Assembly (NCBI GenBank): GCA_018711775.1
Contig: DVHV01000001.1
Coordinates: forward strand, 1 to 10,090
Length of the DNA: 10,090 nucleotides
Direction: 5' to 3'
Source: Candidatus Onthocola stercoravium
Lineage (GTDB): Bacteria > Bacillota_I > Bacilli_A > RF39 > UBA660
Under the pieces are notes generated by a model. It searched no databases and was not told the DNA's origin. It was given only the letters and a program-made list of their open reading frames with translations. Each line of letters begins with the position of its first letter. Position 1 is the stretch's first letter. Shown here piece by piece: positions 1 to 6,759 of the stretch. Both the position numbers and the translations under genes were made by a program.

Positions 1-43
1 CTGCTTGTAAGGCAGGTGCTCTAACCAACTGAGCTAAGCGCCC
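1..43 (-). tRNA. tRNA-Val (anticodon UAC), 5' part only
   Basis: Read on the minus strand, the window edge starts inside a tRNA. There is a seven-base acceptor strand (GGGCGCT), then U8 and A9. A D-arm follows with the GCTC/GAGC stem and a GG-containing loop, and then an anticodon stem with the loop CTTACAA. The anticodon is TAC (plus-strand bases 7-9), which decodes valine GUN codons. The T arm and the acceptor 3' strand lie outside the window. The gene has its own promoter about 25 bases upstream and probably heads a tRNA gene or cluster running off the left edge. Confidence 0.93.
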
Positions 44-68
44 GTATTAACTCCCGATGACAATTCAA

Positions 69-97
69 ATTATATCAAATCATCGAGCGTTTTGCAA
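69..97 (-). promoter_or_regulatory. Promoter of the tRNA-Val gene
   Basis: The minus strand reads TTGCAA (92-97), a 17-base spacer, then TATAAT (69-74) preceded by TGA, which gives an extended -10 (TGnTATAAT). The expected start of transcription is near 62, about 19 bases before the mature tRNA end. It lies just downstream of the Nudix gene stop, with no convincing terminator hairpin between, so some read-through from the upstream operon is possible. Confidence 0.8.
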
Positions 98-114
98 TGC
101 TTTTTTAAACATTT

Positions 115-528
115 TTAATAAATTAAGTTATTTTTTTTAGCATATGGCAAAAAATGATCTCTAATTGAAGAAGAAATATTATAATTTTCCCCTAATTTAT
201 ACCAATGATAATGCAAAATTTCATCATTAGTAGTTAATGGTACATCTATTTTTCTCTTACTCAAAAACACTGTCATTTCAATTATTTTATTTGGATCACT
301 AGCAGCATGTTCTTTAAATGTGAATAGTTCTTCCAAATCATCTCCTGTAATATTGAAATTATTATGTATTTCTTCCCCAACTTCTCTTATTGCGGCTTCT
401 ATTAAAGTCTCTCCTTCTTCAACTCCACCACCAACAAATGTCCATGAATTTGTTTTACTACTTCTATGTGATTGAACAATCAATAGTTTTCCATTTTCAA
501 TAAATGCAATACCCACTACTTTTTGCAT
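115..528 (-). CDS. Nudix hydrolase family protein
   Basis: This 137-residue protein has the size of a single-domain MutT/Nudix pyrophosphatase, which cleaves nucleoside-diphosphate-linked substrates with Mg2+. The Nudix box GX5EX7REUXEEXGU is visible at residues 34-56: G34, E40, R48-E49-V50, E52-E53. His55 replaces the usual final glycine. The metal-binding glutamates are intact, so it is probably active, but the substrate cannot be read from the box. Typical flanking features are the early strand VVGIAFIENGKLLIV and W29 before GGG. The start ATG overlaps the stop of the upstream racemase-like gene by one base (TAATG). An AGAAAGGA site lies about 12 bases before it, so translation is probably coupled. 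It is the last gene of a two-gene minus-strand operon. Confidence 0.88.
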   Translation of the reverse strand: MQKVVGIAFIENGKLLIVQSHRSSKTNSWTFVGGGVEEGETLIEAAIREVGEEIHNNFNITGDDLEELFTFKEHAASDPNKIIEMTVFLSKRKIDVPLTTNDEILHYHWYKLGENYNISSSIRDHFLPYAKKNNLIY

Positions 529-1670
529 TATAAGTAATTATCCTTTCTACTTTCTTCATTAATATATACTCGAGGTATATTTCTATTTAAAATACTCATC
601 AAATAATATCTATTAGTTTTAAGTAACACTAAAAAATCATAAATTCCACGTTCTTCATTAATTATATAAACTTTATCTCTTTCTTGAACTCCACCATCAA
701 TTTCTACAATTAAATGATCAATATCATCCGCCAAGATATTTCTTTTAAAATTATTTATCCCTACATAATTAATAGCTTTAGTAATTCCATCCTTATGTCC
801 AATGGGGACAACTGCTACTATCATATCATTACGAGCAACATAATTTCTTCCCACTAAATCACCTTTGCTAACTTTACCTATACTTACAACTTCACTAGTA
901 ATAGTAAAAATAAGTTGTAAATCTATATTTGGAAATTCTAAATCACCATAACGCTTTTCCACATTTTTAATTCGCATATTAGTAAGCCAATCATCATTGA
1001 TATTTTCCTCAATTCCAATTAAAGCTAAGTCAAACCTAATTCCGTTTACATAAGAAAGTTTTTTATGATACATAATTGGTTCATTTAAATGTATCATAAT
1101 ATCACTGTCAAGGAAATTTCCAATTATTTGATAAAAAGCATTTATTTGCTGATAGTAATATTCATCTTCTACCCCAATTGTTGTTAAATCGGTATAAATC
1201 CCTACTAACTTTAAATGTTTTGTGCTCCTTATAATTTCTACTGCTTCATTAAGTTCTAAATTATTCTTAAGGCCAATTTTATTAGAACCATTATCGATTA
1301 GAATTTGCAATTTCAAATCATCTTTAATATCTAAACAAGTAATACTTCTTAAGTACTCTAAACTAGTAATAGTAAGTGTAATATCATTATTAATAGCATC
1401 AAATACCTCCTCTTCAGTTACCCAATAATTAACTAAAACAGGAACTTCATTATTATATTTTCTTATTTCTAAAGCATCTTTAATCGGACCAACTAAAATA
1501 TAATTAATTCCATTATTTACTAAAGTATTAACAATGCTCAAACCCATACCATAAGCGTTATCTTTTAAATTAGCTATCTTATACGTATAATCACTGTAAC
1601 TTTTACATAAAAATTTAGTATTACTTTTTAACTTATTTAAATCTATTTCCATTAATGTTTCAAATTTCAT
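528..1670 (-). CDS. Alanine racemase family protein (fold-type III PLP enzyme), divergent
   Basis: The 380-residue protein matches the alanine racemase layout: an N-terminal PLP barrel (about 1-235) and a C-terminal beta domain. Lys36 in LKDNAYGMG aligns with the PLP lysine. Arg212 (GIRFDLALIG) aligns with the arginine that contacts the pyridine nitrogen, and NRNIPRVYI matches the family C-terminus. By hand alignment, other active-site residues differ: the catalytic tyrosine loop (usually SYGATY) is two residues shorter and reads GRNY; the arginine of DTGMxRxG is Lys131; the FTH histidine is Asp161; and the NS serine is Glu197. It may act on another substrate or be a non-catalytic paralogue; its role is unknown. 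The start at 1670 is preferred over an ATG at 1709 because AAGAGGG lies six bases before it and the extended -10 would place the RNA start near 1683. The gene overlaps the Nudix gene by one base. Confidence 0.8.
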   Translation of the reverse strand: MKFETLMEIDLNKLKSNTKFLCKSYSDYTYKIANLKDNAYGMGLSIVNTLVNNGINYILVGPIKDALEIRKYNNEVPVLVNYWVTEEEVFDAINNDITLTITSLEYLRSITCLDIKDDLKLQILIDNGSNKIGLKNNLELNEAVEIIRSTKHLKLVGIYTDLTTIGVEDEYYYQQINAFYQIIGNFLDSDIMIHLNEPIMYHKKLSYVNGIRFDLALIGIEENINDDWLTNMRIKNVEKRYGDLEFPNIDLQLIFTITSEVVSIGKVSKGDLVGRNYVARNDMIVAVVPIGHKDGITKAINYVGINNFKRNILADDIDHLIVEIDGGVQERDKVYIINEERGIYDFLVLLKTNRYYLMSILNRNIPRVYINEESRKDNYL

Positions 1671-1689
1671 AATTACCCTCTTAAAATTT

Positions 1690-1698
1690 ATTATAGCA
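1690..1698 (-). promoter_or_regulatory. Extended -10 promoter of the racemase-like/Nudix operon
   Basis: The minus strand shows TGCTATAAT, a perfect extended -10. No good -35 is found 17 bases upstream (TAGAAC at best). The predicted RNA start near 1683 gives a 13-base leader containing the AAGAGGG ribosome binding site (1676-1682). This placement excludes the longer reading that begins at 1709. Confidence 0.65.
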
Positions 1699-1789
1699 TT
1701 AAGAGCCATAAAGTTCTAGTAATCTTGAATAATTTTAAAGAAAAAAGTCAAACTTTGTCGATATCTTTAAATAGCTAATTTTTCCTAAC

Positions 1790-1800
1790 TGATATATAAT
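1790..1800 (+). promoter_or_regulatory. -10 region of the helicase gene, adjacent to the start codon
   Basis: The sequence TGATATATAAT holds both TATAAT (1795-1800) and an extended TGnTATATA (1790-1798). No clear -35 is present. Transcription would begin around 1805-1807, giving a leader of 0-3 bases before the ATG at 1808, and no Shine-Dalgarno sequence is visible. It diverges from the operon promoter about 100 bp away. Confidence 0.55.
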
Positions 1801-1807
1801 ATATTTT

Positions 1808-3169
1808 ATGAAAAAAATTTTTGAACTAGATAAATATCAACAAAAAGCAGTAAATTCTTCTGGTAACATTCTACTAATTGCAGGTGCTGGAGCTGGTAAA
1901 ACATTTACAATTACTAAAAAAATTGACTACTTAATCAACAATAAAATATGCAATCCTGAAGAAATACTAATAATTTCATTTACCAACAAAAGTGTTGCAG
2001 ATTTACAAAAAAAGATTCCCTATAATTGTTCAATTTTAACATTTCATAAATTAGCCATTCAAATACTTAAAGATTATAATCAAGAATTTAATTTAGTAAG
2101 TGATAACTATCTTGATTATGTTACTAATGAATTTTTTCAAAGTTTAAATGATTCTAATTTGATTCGAGAAATACTTTTATATTTTAAAGAATATGACTAT
2201 GCTAAATTTTTAAACACTTATAAATATAAAGAATTTACTAAACTAATTATAAATATAATACGAATTTATAAAACTAATGGTTGTACTATGGATGATTTCA
2301 AAAAAATATATTATAAAAATAATTTTCTTAGTAAATATATGTATATCATTAATACTATATATGAGAAAGATAAGAAAGCCAATAATAGTTATGATTTTGA
2401 TGATTTAATTATTAAAGCAACTGAAATGTTAAATAAATGTTATCGTTATAAATATATTATAGTTGATGAATTTCAAGATACTTCTACAATTAGATTTAAT
2501 TTAGTAAATAAATTAAGGATATTAAATAATGCTAATCTATTTGTAGTTGGTGATGATTATCAATCTATCTATCACTTTTCCGGCTGTAATTTAAATTTAT
2601 TTTTAGATTTTACTAAATTAGTTCCAAATTCCCAAATTTTAAAACTCAAATATACTTATCGTAATAGTCAGGAATTAATTGACATTGCTGCTAAATTTGT
2701 AATGAAGAACAAAAAACAAATATACAAAGATTTAATCAGTAATAAACACATAAATAATCCAATAGAATTTATTTATTATTTAAATCCCAAAAAAAGTTTT
2801 AAGAAATTATATCAAAAGGTAAAAAAAATAAATTCAGATATTTTAGTTTTAGGTCGTAATAATAAAGATATTTTAGAATTTAGTGATGAAGCAAATGTTA
2901 ATTATTTAACAGTACATTCTTCTAAAGGATTAGAAGCGGAAAATGTGATACTTATTAATATGACTGACAAAATTTATGGATTTCCTAATAAACTAAGAAA
3001 TCACAAATTGCTTGAATGCTTACATCCCAGCGATAAAGAAATATTATTTGCTGAAGAACGAAGACTATTTTACGTTGCATTAACAAGAACTAAAAATAAA
3101 GTTTATATAATGGTTCCTATATTTGGAAAATCGGTGTTTATTAAGGAATTAAAAAAGATGATTAAATAA
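1808..3169 (+). CDS. Compact UvrD/Rep-type superfamily 1A DNA helicase
   Basis: This 453-residue protein carries the full helicase motif set of UvrD/Rep/PcrA ATP-driven 3'-5' DNA translocases. The Q motif is near Q11-Q12 and Walker A AGAGAGKT has K31. Motif Ia is SFTNKS (57-62) and Ib is TFH (78-80). A DFDDLI block lies at 196-201 and Walker B is VDEFQD (219-224). Motif III spans 248-260 (GDDYQSIYHFSG), motif IV has Y284-R285, motif V is TVHSSKGLEAE (368-378) and motif VI is EERRLFYVALTRT (416-428). Family members usually exceed 650 residues. Here only about 16 residues separate ILVLGRNN from motif V, so the 2B subdomain is absent. It is the only plus-strand gene and ends 3 bp from a convergent gene. 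No other start fits: TGA lies in frame upstream at 1790-1792. A role in repair or replication-fork processing is an inference from the family. Confidence 0.9.
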   Translation: MKKIFELDKYQQKAVNSSGNILLIAGAGAGKTFTITKKIDYLINNKICNPEEILIISFTNKSVADLQKKIPYNCSILTFHKLAIQILKDYNQEFNLVSDNYLDYVTNEFFQSLNDSNLIREILLYFKEYDYAKFLNTYKYKEFTKLIINIIRIYKTNGCTMDDFKKIYYKNNFLSKYMYIINTIYEKDKKANNSYDFDDLIIKATEMLNKCYRYKYIIVDEFQDTSTIRFNLVNKLRILNNANLFVVGDDYQSIYHFSGCNLNLFLDFTKLVPNSQILKLKYTYRNSQELIDIAAKFVMKNKKQIYKDLISNKHINNPIEFIYYLNPKKSFKKLYQKVKKINSDILVLGRNNKDILEFSDEANVNYLTVHSSKGLEAENVILINMTDKIYGFPNKLRNHKLLECLHPSDKEILFAEERRLFYVALTRTKNKVYIMVPIFGKSVFIKELKKMIK

Positions 3170-3172
3170 ATT

Positions 3173-3403
3173 TTAACCATCTATTTCTTCAAAACGATAT
3201 TTTTGAGTAACACTTGGATATTTTTCATGGTCAACAACTGATAAAAATTCATCATAATCTCTTATCCAAGTTTCATTATTATCGATATTTTGATAAACAA
3301 CTTTTAAAGATAAATCATTGCTATCTTTAGCAACTGCTAACACTTTATAAGTATGTCCTTTAAAGTGTTTGTAAAGGCCATTAATCTTTATCTTTCTTGT
3401 CAT
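3173..3403 (-). CDS. DUF1653 family small protein
   Basis: The 76-residue protein has the DUF1653 pattern: an early GLYKHFKGHTYKVL block, then AVAKDS, a VVYQN strand and TWIRDYDEF, with a final YRFEEID. Family proteins are of similar size and their biochemical role is unknown. The ATG at 3403 gives the family's usual length; extending the frame to 3490 would only add residues read from the lysine-rich pnp tail. The gene overlaps the pnp 3' end by 23 bases in another frame. The nearest purine-rich site (AAAGGA) is about 17 bases upstream, so it probably depends on translation of pnp. Its stop lies 3 bp from the convergent helicase stop. Confidence 0.85.
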   Translation of the reverse strand: MTRKIKINGLYKHFKGHTYKVLAVAKDSNDLSLKVVYQNIDNNETWIRDYDEFLSVVDHEKYPSVTQKYRFEEIDG

Positions 3404-5561
3404 CTTTTTTATCTTTCTTTTCCTTTTTCTCAGGTTTTGGCAAACATTCTTTACGTGATAAATTAAGTCTTCCACGATTATCGTAGCCAAGGGATTTAAC
3501 CATTATTTCATCTCCGACAGCTACAACATCGCTTGGTTTTTCTACTCGTTTATGATCAAGTTGTGATACGTGTACTAAACCTTCACATCCTGGCCAAAGT
3601 TCAACAAATGCTCCAAAGTCTTCAACCTTTACTACTTTACCAGTATAAACTTTGCCTTCTTCGACTTCTCTTACTACATCTTCAATCATCTTACGAGTCT
3701 TAGCAATAATGTCCTTATCAGTATGATATATAATTACTCTACCATCATCTTCAAGGTCAACTTTAACTGCATCTTTGTCATTTACTGTTTTAACATTCGA
3801 TGCTTCAAGAATAATTTTGGTAATCATGTCACCACCACGACCGATAACATCTTTAATCTTTTCTGGATCGATATTAAATGTTTCAATCTTTGGTGCATAC
3901 TTACTAACTTCTTTTCTTGGTTCAGCGATAGCTTCATGCATTACATCAAGAATTTCTAAACGGGCTTTTTTGGCTTGGGCTAATGCTTCACTAAGTATTT
4001 CTTTAGTAACTCCTTTAATTTTGATGTCCATTTGTAAGGCTGTAATACCAGTCTTTGTTCCCGCAACTTTAAAGTCCATATCTCCCATATGATCTTCAAG
4101 ACCTTGAATGTCTGTAAGAATTGTATACTTACTGCCATCAGGACTAGTAATAAGCCCCATTGCAATACCTGCAACTGGTGCTTTAATTGGTACACCTGCT
4201 GCCATTAAACTTAGGCATCCTGAACAAATTGTTGCTTGACTAGATGAACCATTACTTTCAAGTACTTCTGATACCACTCTAATTGTATAAGGGAATTCTT
4301 CTTCACTTGGAATAACTTGGGCAAGTGCTCTTTCACCTAGGGCACCATGACCGATTTCTCTTCTTCCTGGAGAACCATATCTACCAACTTCTCCAACAGA
4401 AAATTGTGGGAAATTGTAATGAAGCATAAATCTCTTTGAATCTTCAATTCCAAGTCCATCAAGAATTTGATGTTCTCCAATTGCTCCTAAAGTAGTGGTT
4501 GCAAGAACTTGAGTTTCCCCACGACTAAATAAAGCAGAACCATGGGTACGAGCAAGAATATCAACACCAGCATATAAATGTCTAATTTCATCCATCTTAC
4601 GTCCATCAGGTCTAATATGTTCATCAGTTATTAATCTTCTTACTTCCCCAGCTTCAATGCTTACTAAAACTTTACTTACTTGGGCAATTTTCTTGTCGAT
4701 TTCTTCAGTATCCGCATAAACTTCTTTAAAATGTTCTATCGTATTTTCTTTTACTTCATCGATTTTTGCATACTTTTCTAACTTATCTTTTATTTGAATG
4801 GCTTCAAGCATATCCTTAGTTGCGTACTCTTTAACAGCACTTTCTAATTCCGGATCGATTTCCGCTTTTTCAAGTTCAATTTTTTCTACTCCGACTTCAT
4901 CAATAATCTTTTGCTCAAATTCACATAGTACTTTAATATTTTCATGAGCAAACATCAAAGCATCAAGCATAACTTCTTCACTTAACTCTTTAGCTCCTGC
5001 TTCAACCATACAAATGGCATCTTTTGTACCAGCAACAGTTAAGTTTAAATCACTTATTTCGGCTTGTTCTGCTGTTGGATTAATTACAAATTCGCCATTA
5101 ATTCGTCCAACAATTACTCCAGCAACTGGACCATCAAATGGAATATTACTAATTCCAAGACATAAAGATGAACCAAATAGTGCTGTAATTTCTGGTGAAT
5201 TATCTTGATCAACTGATAAAACTGTATTGATAACTTGAATTTCATTTCTTAAGTTTTCATCAAACATTGGTCTAATTGGTCGATCGATTAATCTTGCAGC
5301 AAGTGTTGCAGCATCACTAGGTCGACCTTCTCTTTTGATAAATCCTCCGGGGATCTTACCAACTGAATATAATCTTTCTTGATACAACACTGTAAGTGGG
5401 AAAAAATCACTACTTATCATGTTTTTACCCATAACTGAGACAGATAAAACAGCAGTATCACCATATCTTACTAAAACTGAACCATTAGTTTGTTTCGCAA
5501 GTTCGCCGGTTTCAACAACTAATTTTCGTCCATTAAAATCTAATTCAAATACTTTCTTCAT
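3381..5561 (-). CDS. pnp: Polyribonucleotide nucleotidyltransferase (PNPase)
   Basis: PNPase degrades RNA 3' to 5' by phosphorolysis as a ring-shaped trimer. The 726-residue chain shows the full order: first RNase PH domain (about 5-140), helical linker (about 240-305), second RNase PH domain (about 315-545), KH domain (about 560-625, GRGG at 574-577) and S1 domain (about 637-703). The tail is lysine/aspartate-rich. In the second RNase PH domain, LEDHMGDMDFKVAGT places the catalytic-type aspartates at D490 and D496; FIKREGR (74-80) is the first-domain loop. The start at 5561 is preferred to one 15 codons upstream because AGAGGT lies directly before it and the protein then begins as PNPases do. 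It follows rpsO after 57 bases, the classical pairing, and overlaps the DUF1653 gene at its end. Confidence 0.97.
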   Translation of the reverse strand: MKKVFELDFNGRKLVVETGELAKQTNGSVLVRYGDTAVLSVSVMGKNMISSDFFPLTVLYQERLYSVGKIPGGFIKREGRPSDAATLAARLIDRPIRPMFDENLRNEIQVINTVLSVDQDNSPEITALFGSSLCLGISNIPFDGPVAGVIVGRINGEFVINPTAEQAEISDLNLTVAGTKDAICMVEAGAKELSEEVMLDALMFAHENIKVLCEFEQKIIDEVGVEKIELEKAEIDPELESAVKEYATKDMLEAIQIKDKLEKYAKIDEVKENTIEHFKEVYADTEEIDKKIAQVSKVLVSIEAGEVRRLITDEHIRPDGRKMDEIRHLYAGVDILARTHGSALFSRGETQVLATTTLGAIGEHQILDGLGIEDSKRFMLHYNFPQFSVGEVGRYGSPGRREIGHGALGERALAQVIPSEEEFPYTIRVVSEVLESNGSSSQATICSGCLSLMAAGVPIKAPVAGIAMGLITSPDGSKYTILTDIQGLEDHMGDMDFKVAGTKTGITALQMDIKIKGVTKEILSEALAQAKKARLEILDVMHEAIAEPRKEVSKYAPKIETFNIDPEKIKDVIGRGGDMITKIILEASNVKTVNDKDAVKVDLEDDGRVIIYHTDKDIIAKTRKMIEDVVREVEEGKVYTGKVVKVEDFGAFVELWPGCEGLVHVSQLDHKRVEKPSDVVAVGDEIMVKSLGYDNRGRLNLSRKECLPKPEKKEKKDKKDDKKDKD

Positions 5562-5580
5562 ATTACCTCTTTTCTCTTTC

Positions 5581-5616
5581 AAAAAACAAAAAGACACTAA
5601 AAACAAGTGCCTTTTT
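5581..5616 (-). terminator. Hairpin terminator/processing site between rpsO and pnp
   Basis: Three bases after the rpsO stop the minus strand forms an 11-bp stem (5606-5616 with 5588-5598, one G-U pair) around a 7-base loop. A T-rich stretch ending in TTTTTT (5581-5586) follows. It has the form of an intrinsic terminator that would end part of the rpsO transcripts. A hairpin between these genes is a known processing and termination point in other bacteria. pnp must be reached by read-through, as no promoter was seen in the 57-base gap. Confidence 0.75.
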
Positions 5617-5618
5617 AA

Positions 5619-5888
5619 TTATTTTCTTAAATTTAATTTTTTAATTAATTCACGATAACTTACAACATCGTTTTTCTTTAAGTAGTCAAGTAATTTTTTA
5701 CGACGACCTACTTTAATAAGAAGACCTCTTTTAGAATGATAGTCATGCTTATGTTCTTTTAAATGTTCAGTCAAGTTATTAATTTCACTAGTTAATATTG
5801 CTACTTGAACTTCAGCTGATCCAACATCGTTCTTAGATTTAGCAAATTCCTTAATGATTTTTGCTTTTTCTTCCTTATTTAAAGCCAT
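5619..5888 (-). CDS. rpsO: 30S ribosomal protein S15
   Basis: At 89 residues this is the standard length of S15, a primary binder of the central domain of 16S rRNA. The signature is present: SAEVQVAILTSEINNLTEHL, then HDYHSKRGLLIKVGRRKKLLDYL. The ATG at 5888 follows a strong AAGGAGGATATATT site. It has a consensus promoter and a leader of about 76 bases, and it is followed by pnp. The upstream rplT gene ends only a few bases before this promoter, so transcripts may also arrive from the infC operon. Confidence 0.97.
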   Translation of the reverse strand: MALNKEEKAKIIKEFAKSKNDVGSAEVQVAILTSEINNLTEHLKEHKHDYHSKRGLLIKVGRRKKLLDYLKKNDVVSYRELIKKLNLRK

Positions 5889-5924
5889 AATATATCCTCC
5901 TTACTCACAAATCGGTTTTAACTG

Positions 5925-5962
5925 AAGTGATGTCGGAGCAACAAACACTTAAGTAAAAACTT
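5925..5962 (-). promoter_or_regulatory. Structured rpsO 5' leader, candidate S15 control element
   Basis: The predicted leader (about 5964-5889) can form two hairpins. One is AAGT-TTTT-ACTT (5951-5962). The other has AAGTG/CACTT (5946-5950 with 5925-5929) capped by TGTTG-CTC-CGACA. TCAC and GTGA segments offer an alternative pairing closer to the ribosome binding site. S15 represses its own mRNA through differently shaped leaders in several bacteria, so autoregulation is plausible. No specific Rfam class was confirmed. Confidence 0.4.
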
Positions 5963-5970
5963 CTATATAT

Positions 5971-5999
5971 ATTATATTTTAAAACTCACACTAATTCAA
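5971..5999 (-). promoter_or_regulatory. Promoter of rpsO-pnp
   Basis: The minus strand reads TTGAAT (5994-5999), a 17-base spacer and a perfect TATAAT (5971-5976). The expected RNA start is near 5964. The -35 begins only 4 bases after the rplT stop codon, and no terminator hairpin is visible between the two operons. Confidence 0.82.
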
Positions 6000-6003
6000 G
6001 TAA

Positions 6004-6546
6004 TTATTTTAAAGATGCTAATAATTCATCTTTTTTCATTGCTGAATAACCTTTAACTCCAGCTTCTTTAGCCAAAGCTTTTAATTCAGCAAGTGTCTTA
6101 GAACTTAAATCTTCAGACTTTTCTTCCTTTTTAACTTCTTCTTTTTTTGTTTCTTTCTTAGCTTCTACCTTTTTAGGAGCTTCAACTTTACCATCTAAAG
6201 CTTTCTTTGCAGTTTCAACTAAAGCAGCGAAACTCTTAGCATCATCAATAGCCATTTCTGCAAGCATCTTTCTATTGATTTCGATACCAGCCTTAGTTAA
6301 ACCATTGATAAATTTAGAATAGCTTATATCATTTTCACGACATGCAGCATTGATTCTTGTAATCCATAATTTTCTAAAGTTTCTCTTATTTTGTTTTCTA
6401 TCACGATATGCATAAGCACCACTATGGAATAATTGTTCTTGAGCAGTCTTATATAATCTATGTTTACTTCCAAAATAACCTTTTGCTTCCTTTAATACTT
6501 TTCTTCTTCTATTTTTAGAAACATTTCCACCTTTAACTCTTGCCAT
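6004..6546 (-). CDS. rplT: 50S ribosomal protein L20 with a C-terminal Rho_N/SAP-like extension
   Basis: Residues 1-117 are a normal L20: MARVKGG start, an RRRKVLKEAKGYFG basic region, KRNFRKLWITRINAACR, and NRKMLAEMAIDD. L20 assembles early on 23S rRNA and, in characterised bacteria, also represses its own operon. L20 is normally about 117-120 residues, but this one has 180. Residues about 118-146 form a Lys/Glu/Val/Ala-rich linker. Residues 147-180 (LSSKTLAELKALAKEAG, then KKDELLASL) resemble the helix-extended-loop-helix fold of the Rho N-terminal/SAP-like domains that bind nucleic acid. The extension is open to the stop with no frameshift sign. The start has a GGGGGTGA ribosome binding site. 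It is third in infC-rpmI-rplT, with 17 bases after rpmI. Confidence 0.96.
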   Translation of the reverse strand: MARVKGGNVSKNRRRKVLKEAKGYFGSKHRLYKTAQEQLFHSGAYAYRDRKQNKRNFRKLWITRINAACRENDISYSKFINGLTKAGIEINRKMLAEMAIDDAKSFAALVETAKKALDGKVEAPKKVEAKKETKKEEVKKEEKSEDLSSKTLAELKALAKEAGVKGYSAMKKDELLASLK

Positions 6547-6563
6547 TACTTATTCACCCCCAC

Positions 6564-6758
6564 TTAGATAACAGATTTTAATCTGTTTCTATCTCCTTTA
6601 CTTAAAGTACCTTTATTTCTTCTTTGTCTTACTTCTTTAGCTGAATCTTTTCCAGTCTTATGGTTACTTCCACTCTTCATATAAGTAAGTTCGCCATTTT
6701 TCTTTTTCATAAATACTTTTGCACTTGATTTATGAGTTTTTTGTTTACATTTTGCCAT
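6564..6758 (-). CDS. rpmI: 50S ribosomal protein L35
   Basis: The 64-residue basic protein fits L35: early KQKTHKSSAK, a central SNHKTGKDS block, and a C-terminal arginine/lysine-rich region ending in NRLKSVI. L35 is a small subunit component buried in the 50S particle. It lies one base after the infC stop codon (TAATATG), and purine-rich sequence (GAAGGGAAG) inside the infC end can serve as ribosome binding site. Its translation is therefore likely coupled to infC. It sits in the standard place between infC and rplT. Confidence 0.95.
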   Translation of the reverse strand: MAKCKQKTHKSSAKVFMKKKNGELTYMKSGSNHKTGKDSAKEVRQRRNKGTLSKGDRNRLKSVI

Positions 6759-6759
6759 A

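Noticed and set aside
1671..1709. Longer racemase-like protein from ATG at 1709
   Set aside because: It has no Shine-Dalgarno sequence, and the extended -10 at 1690-1698 lies inside that stretch, so it would not be transcribed.
1746..1760. Short palindrome AAAGTCAAACTTT between the divergent promoters as an operator
   Set aside because: The arms are only 5 bp in A+T-rich DNA, which is expected by chance.
3404..3490. N-terminal extension of the DUF1653 protein upstream of 3403
   Set aside because: These residues are an out-of-frame reading of the pnp tail, and DUF1653 proteins begin near the GLYKHFKG block.
3723..5658. Plus-strand open frames opposite pnp and rpsO
   Set aside because: They are antisense shadows of a fully conserved gene, with no ribosome binding sites or recognisable domains.
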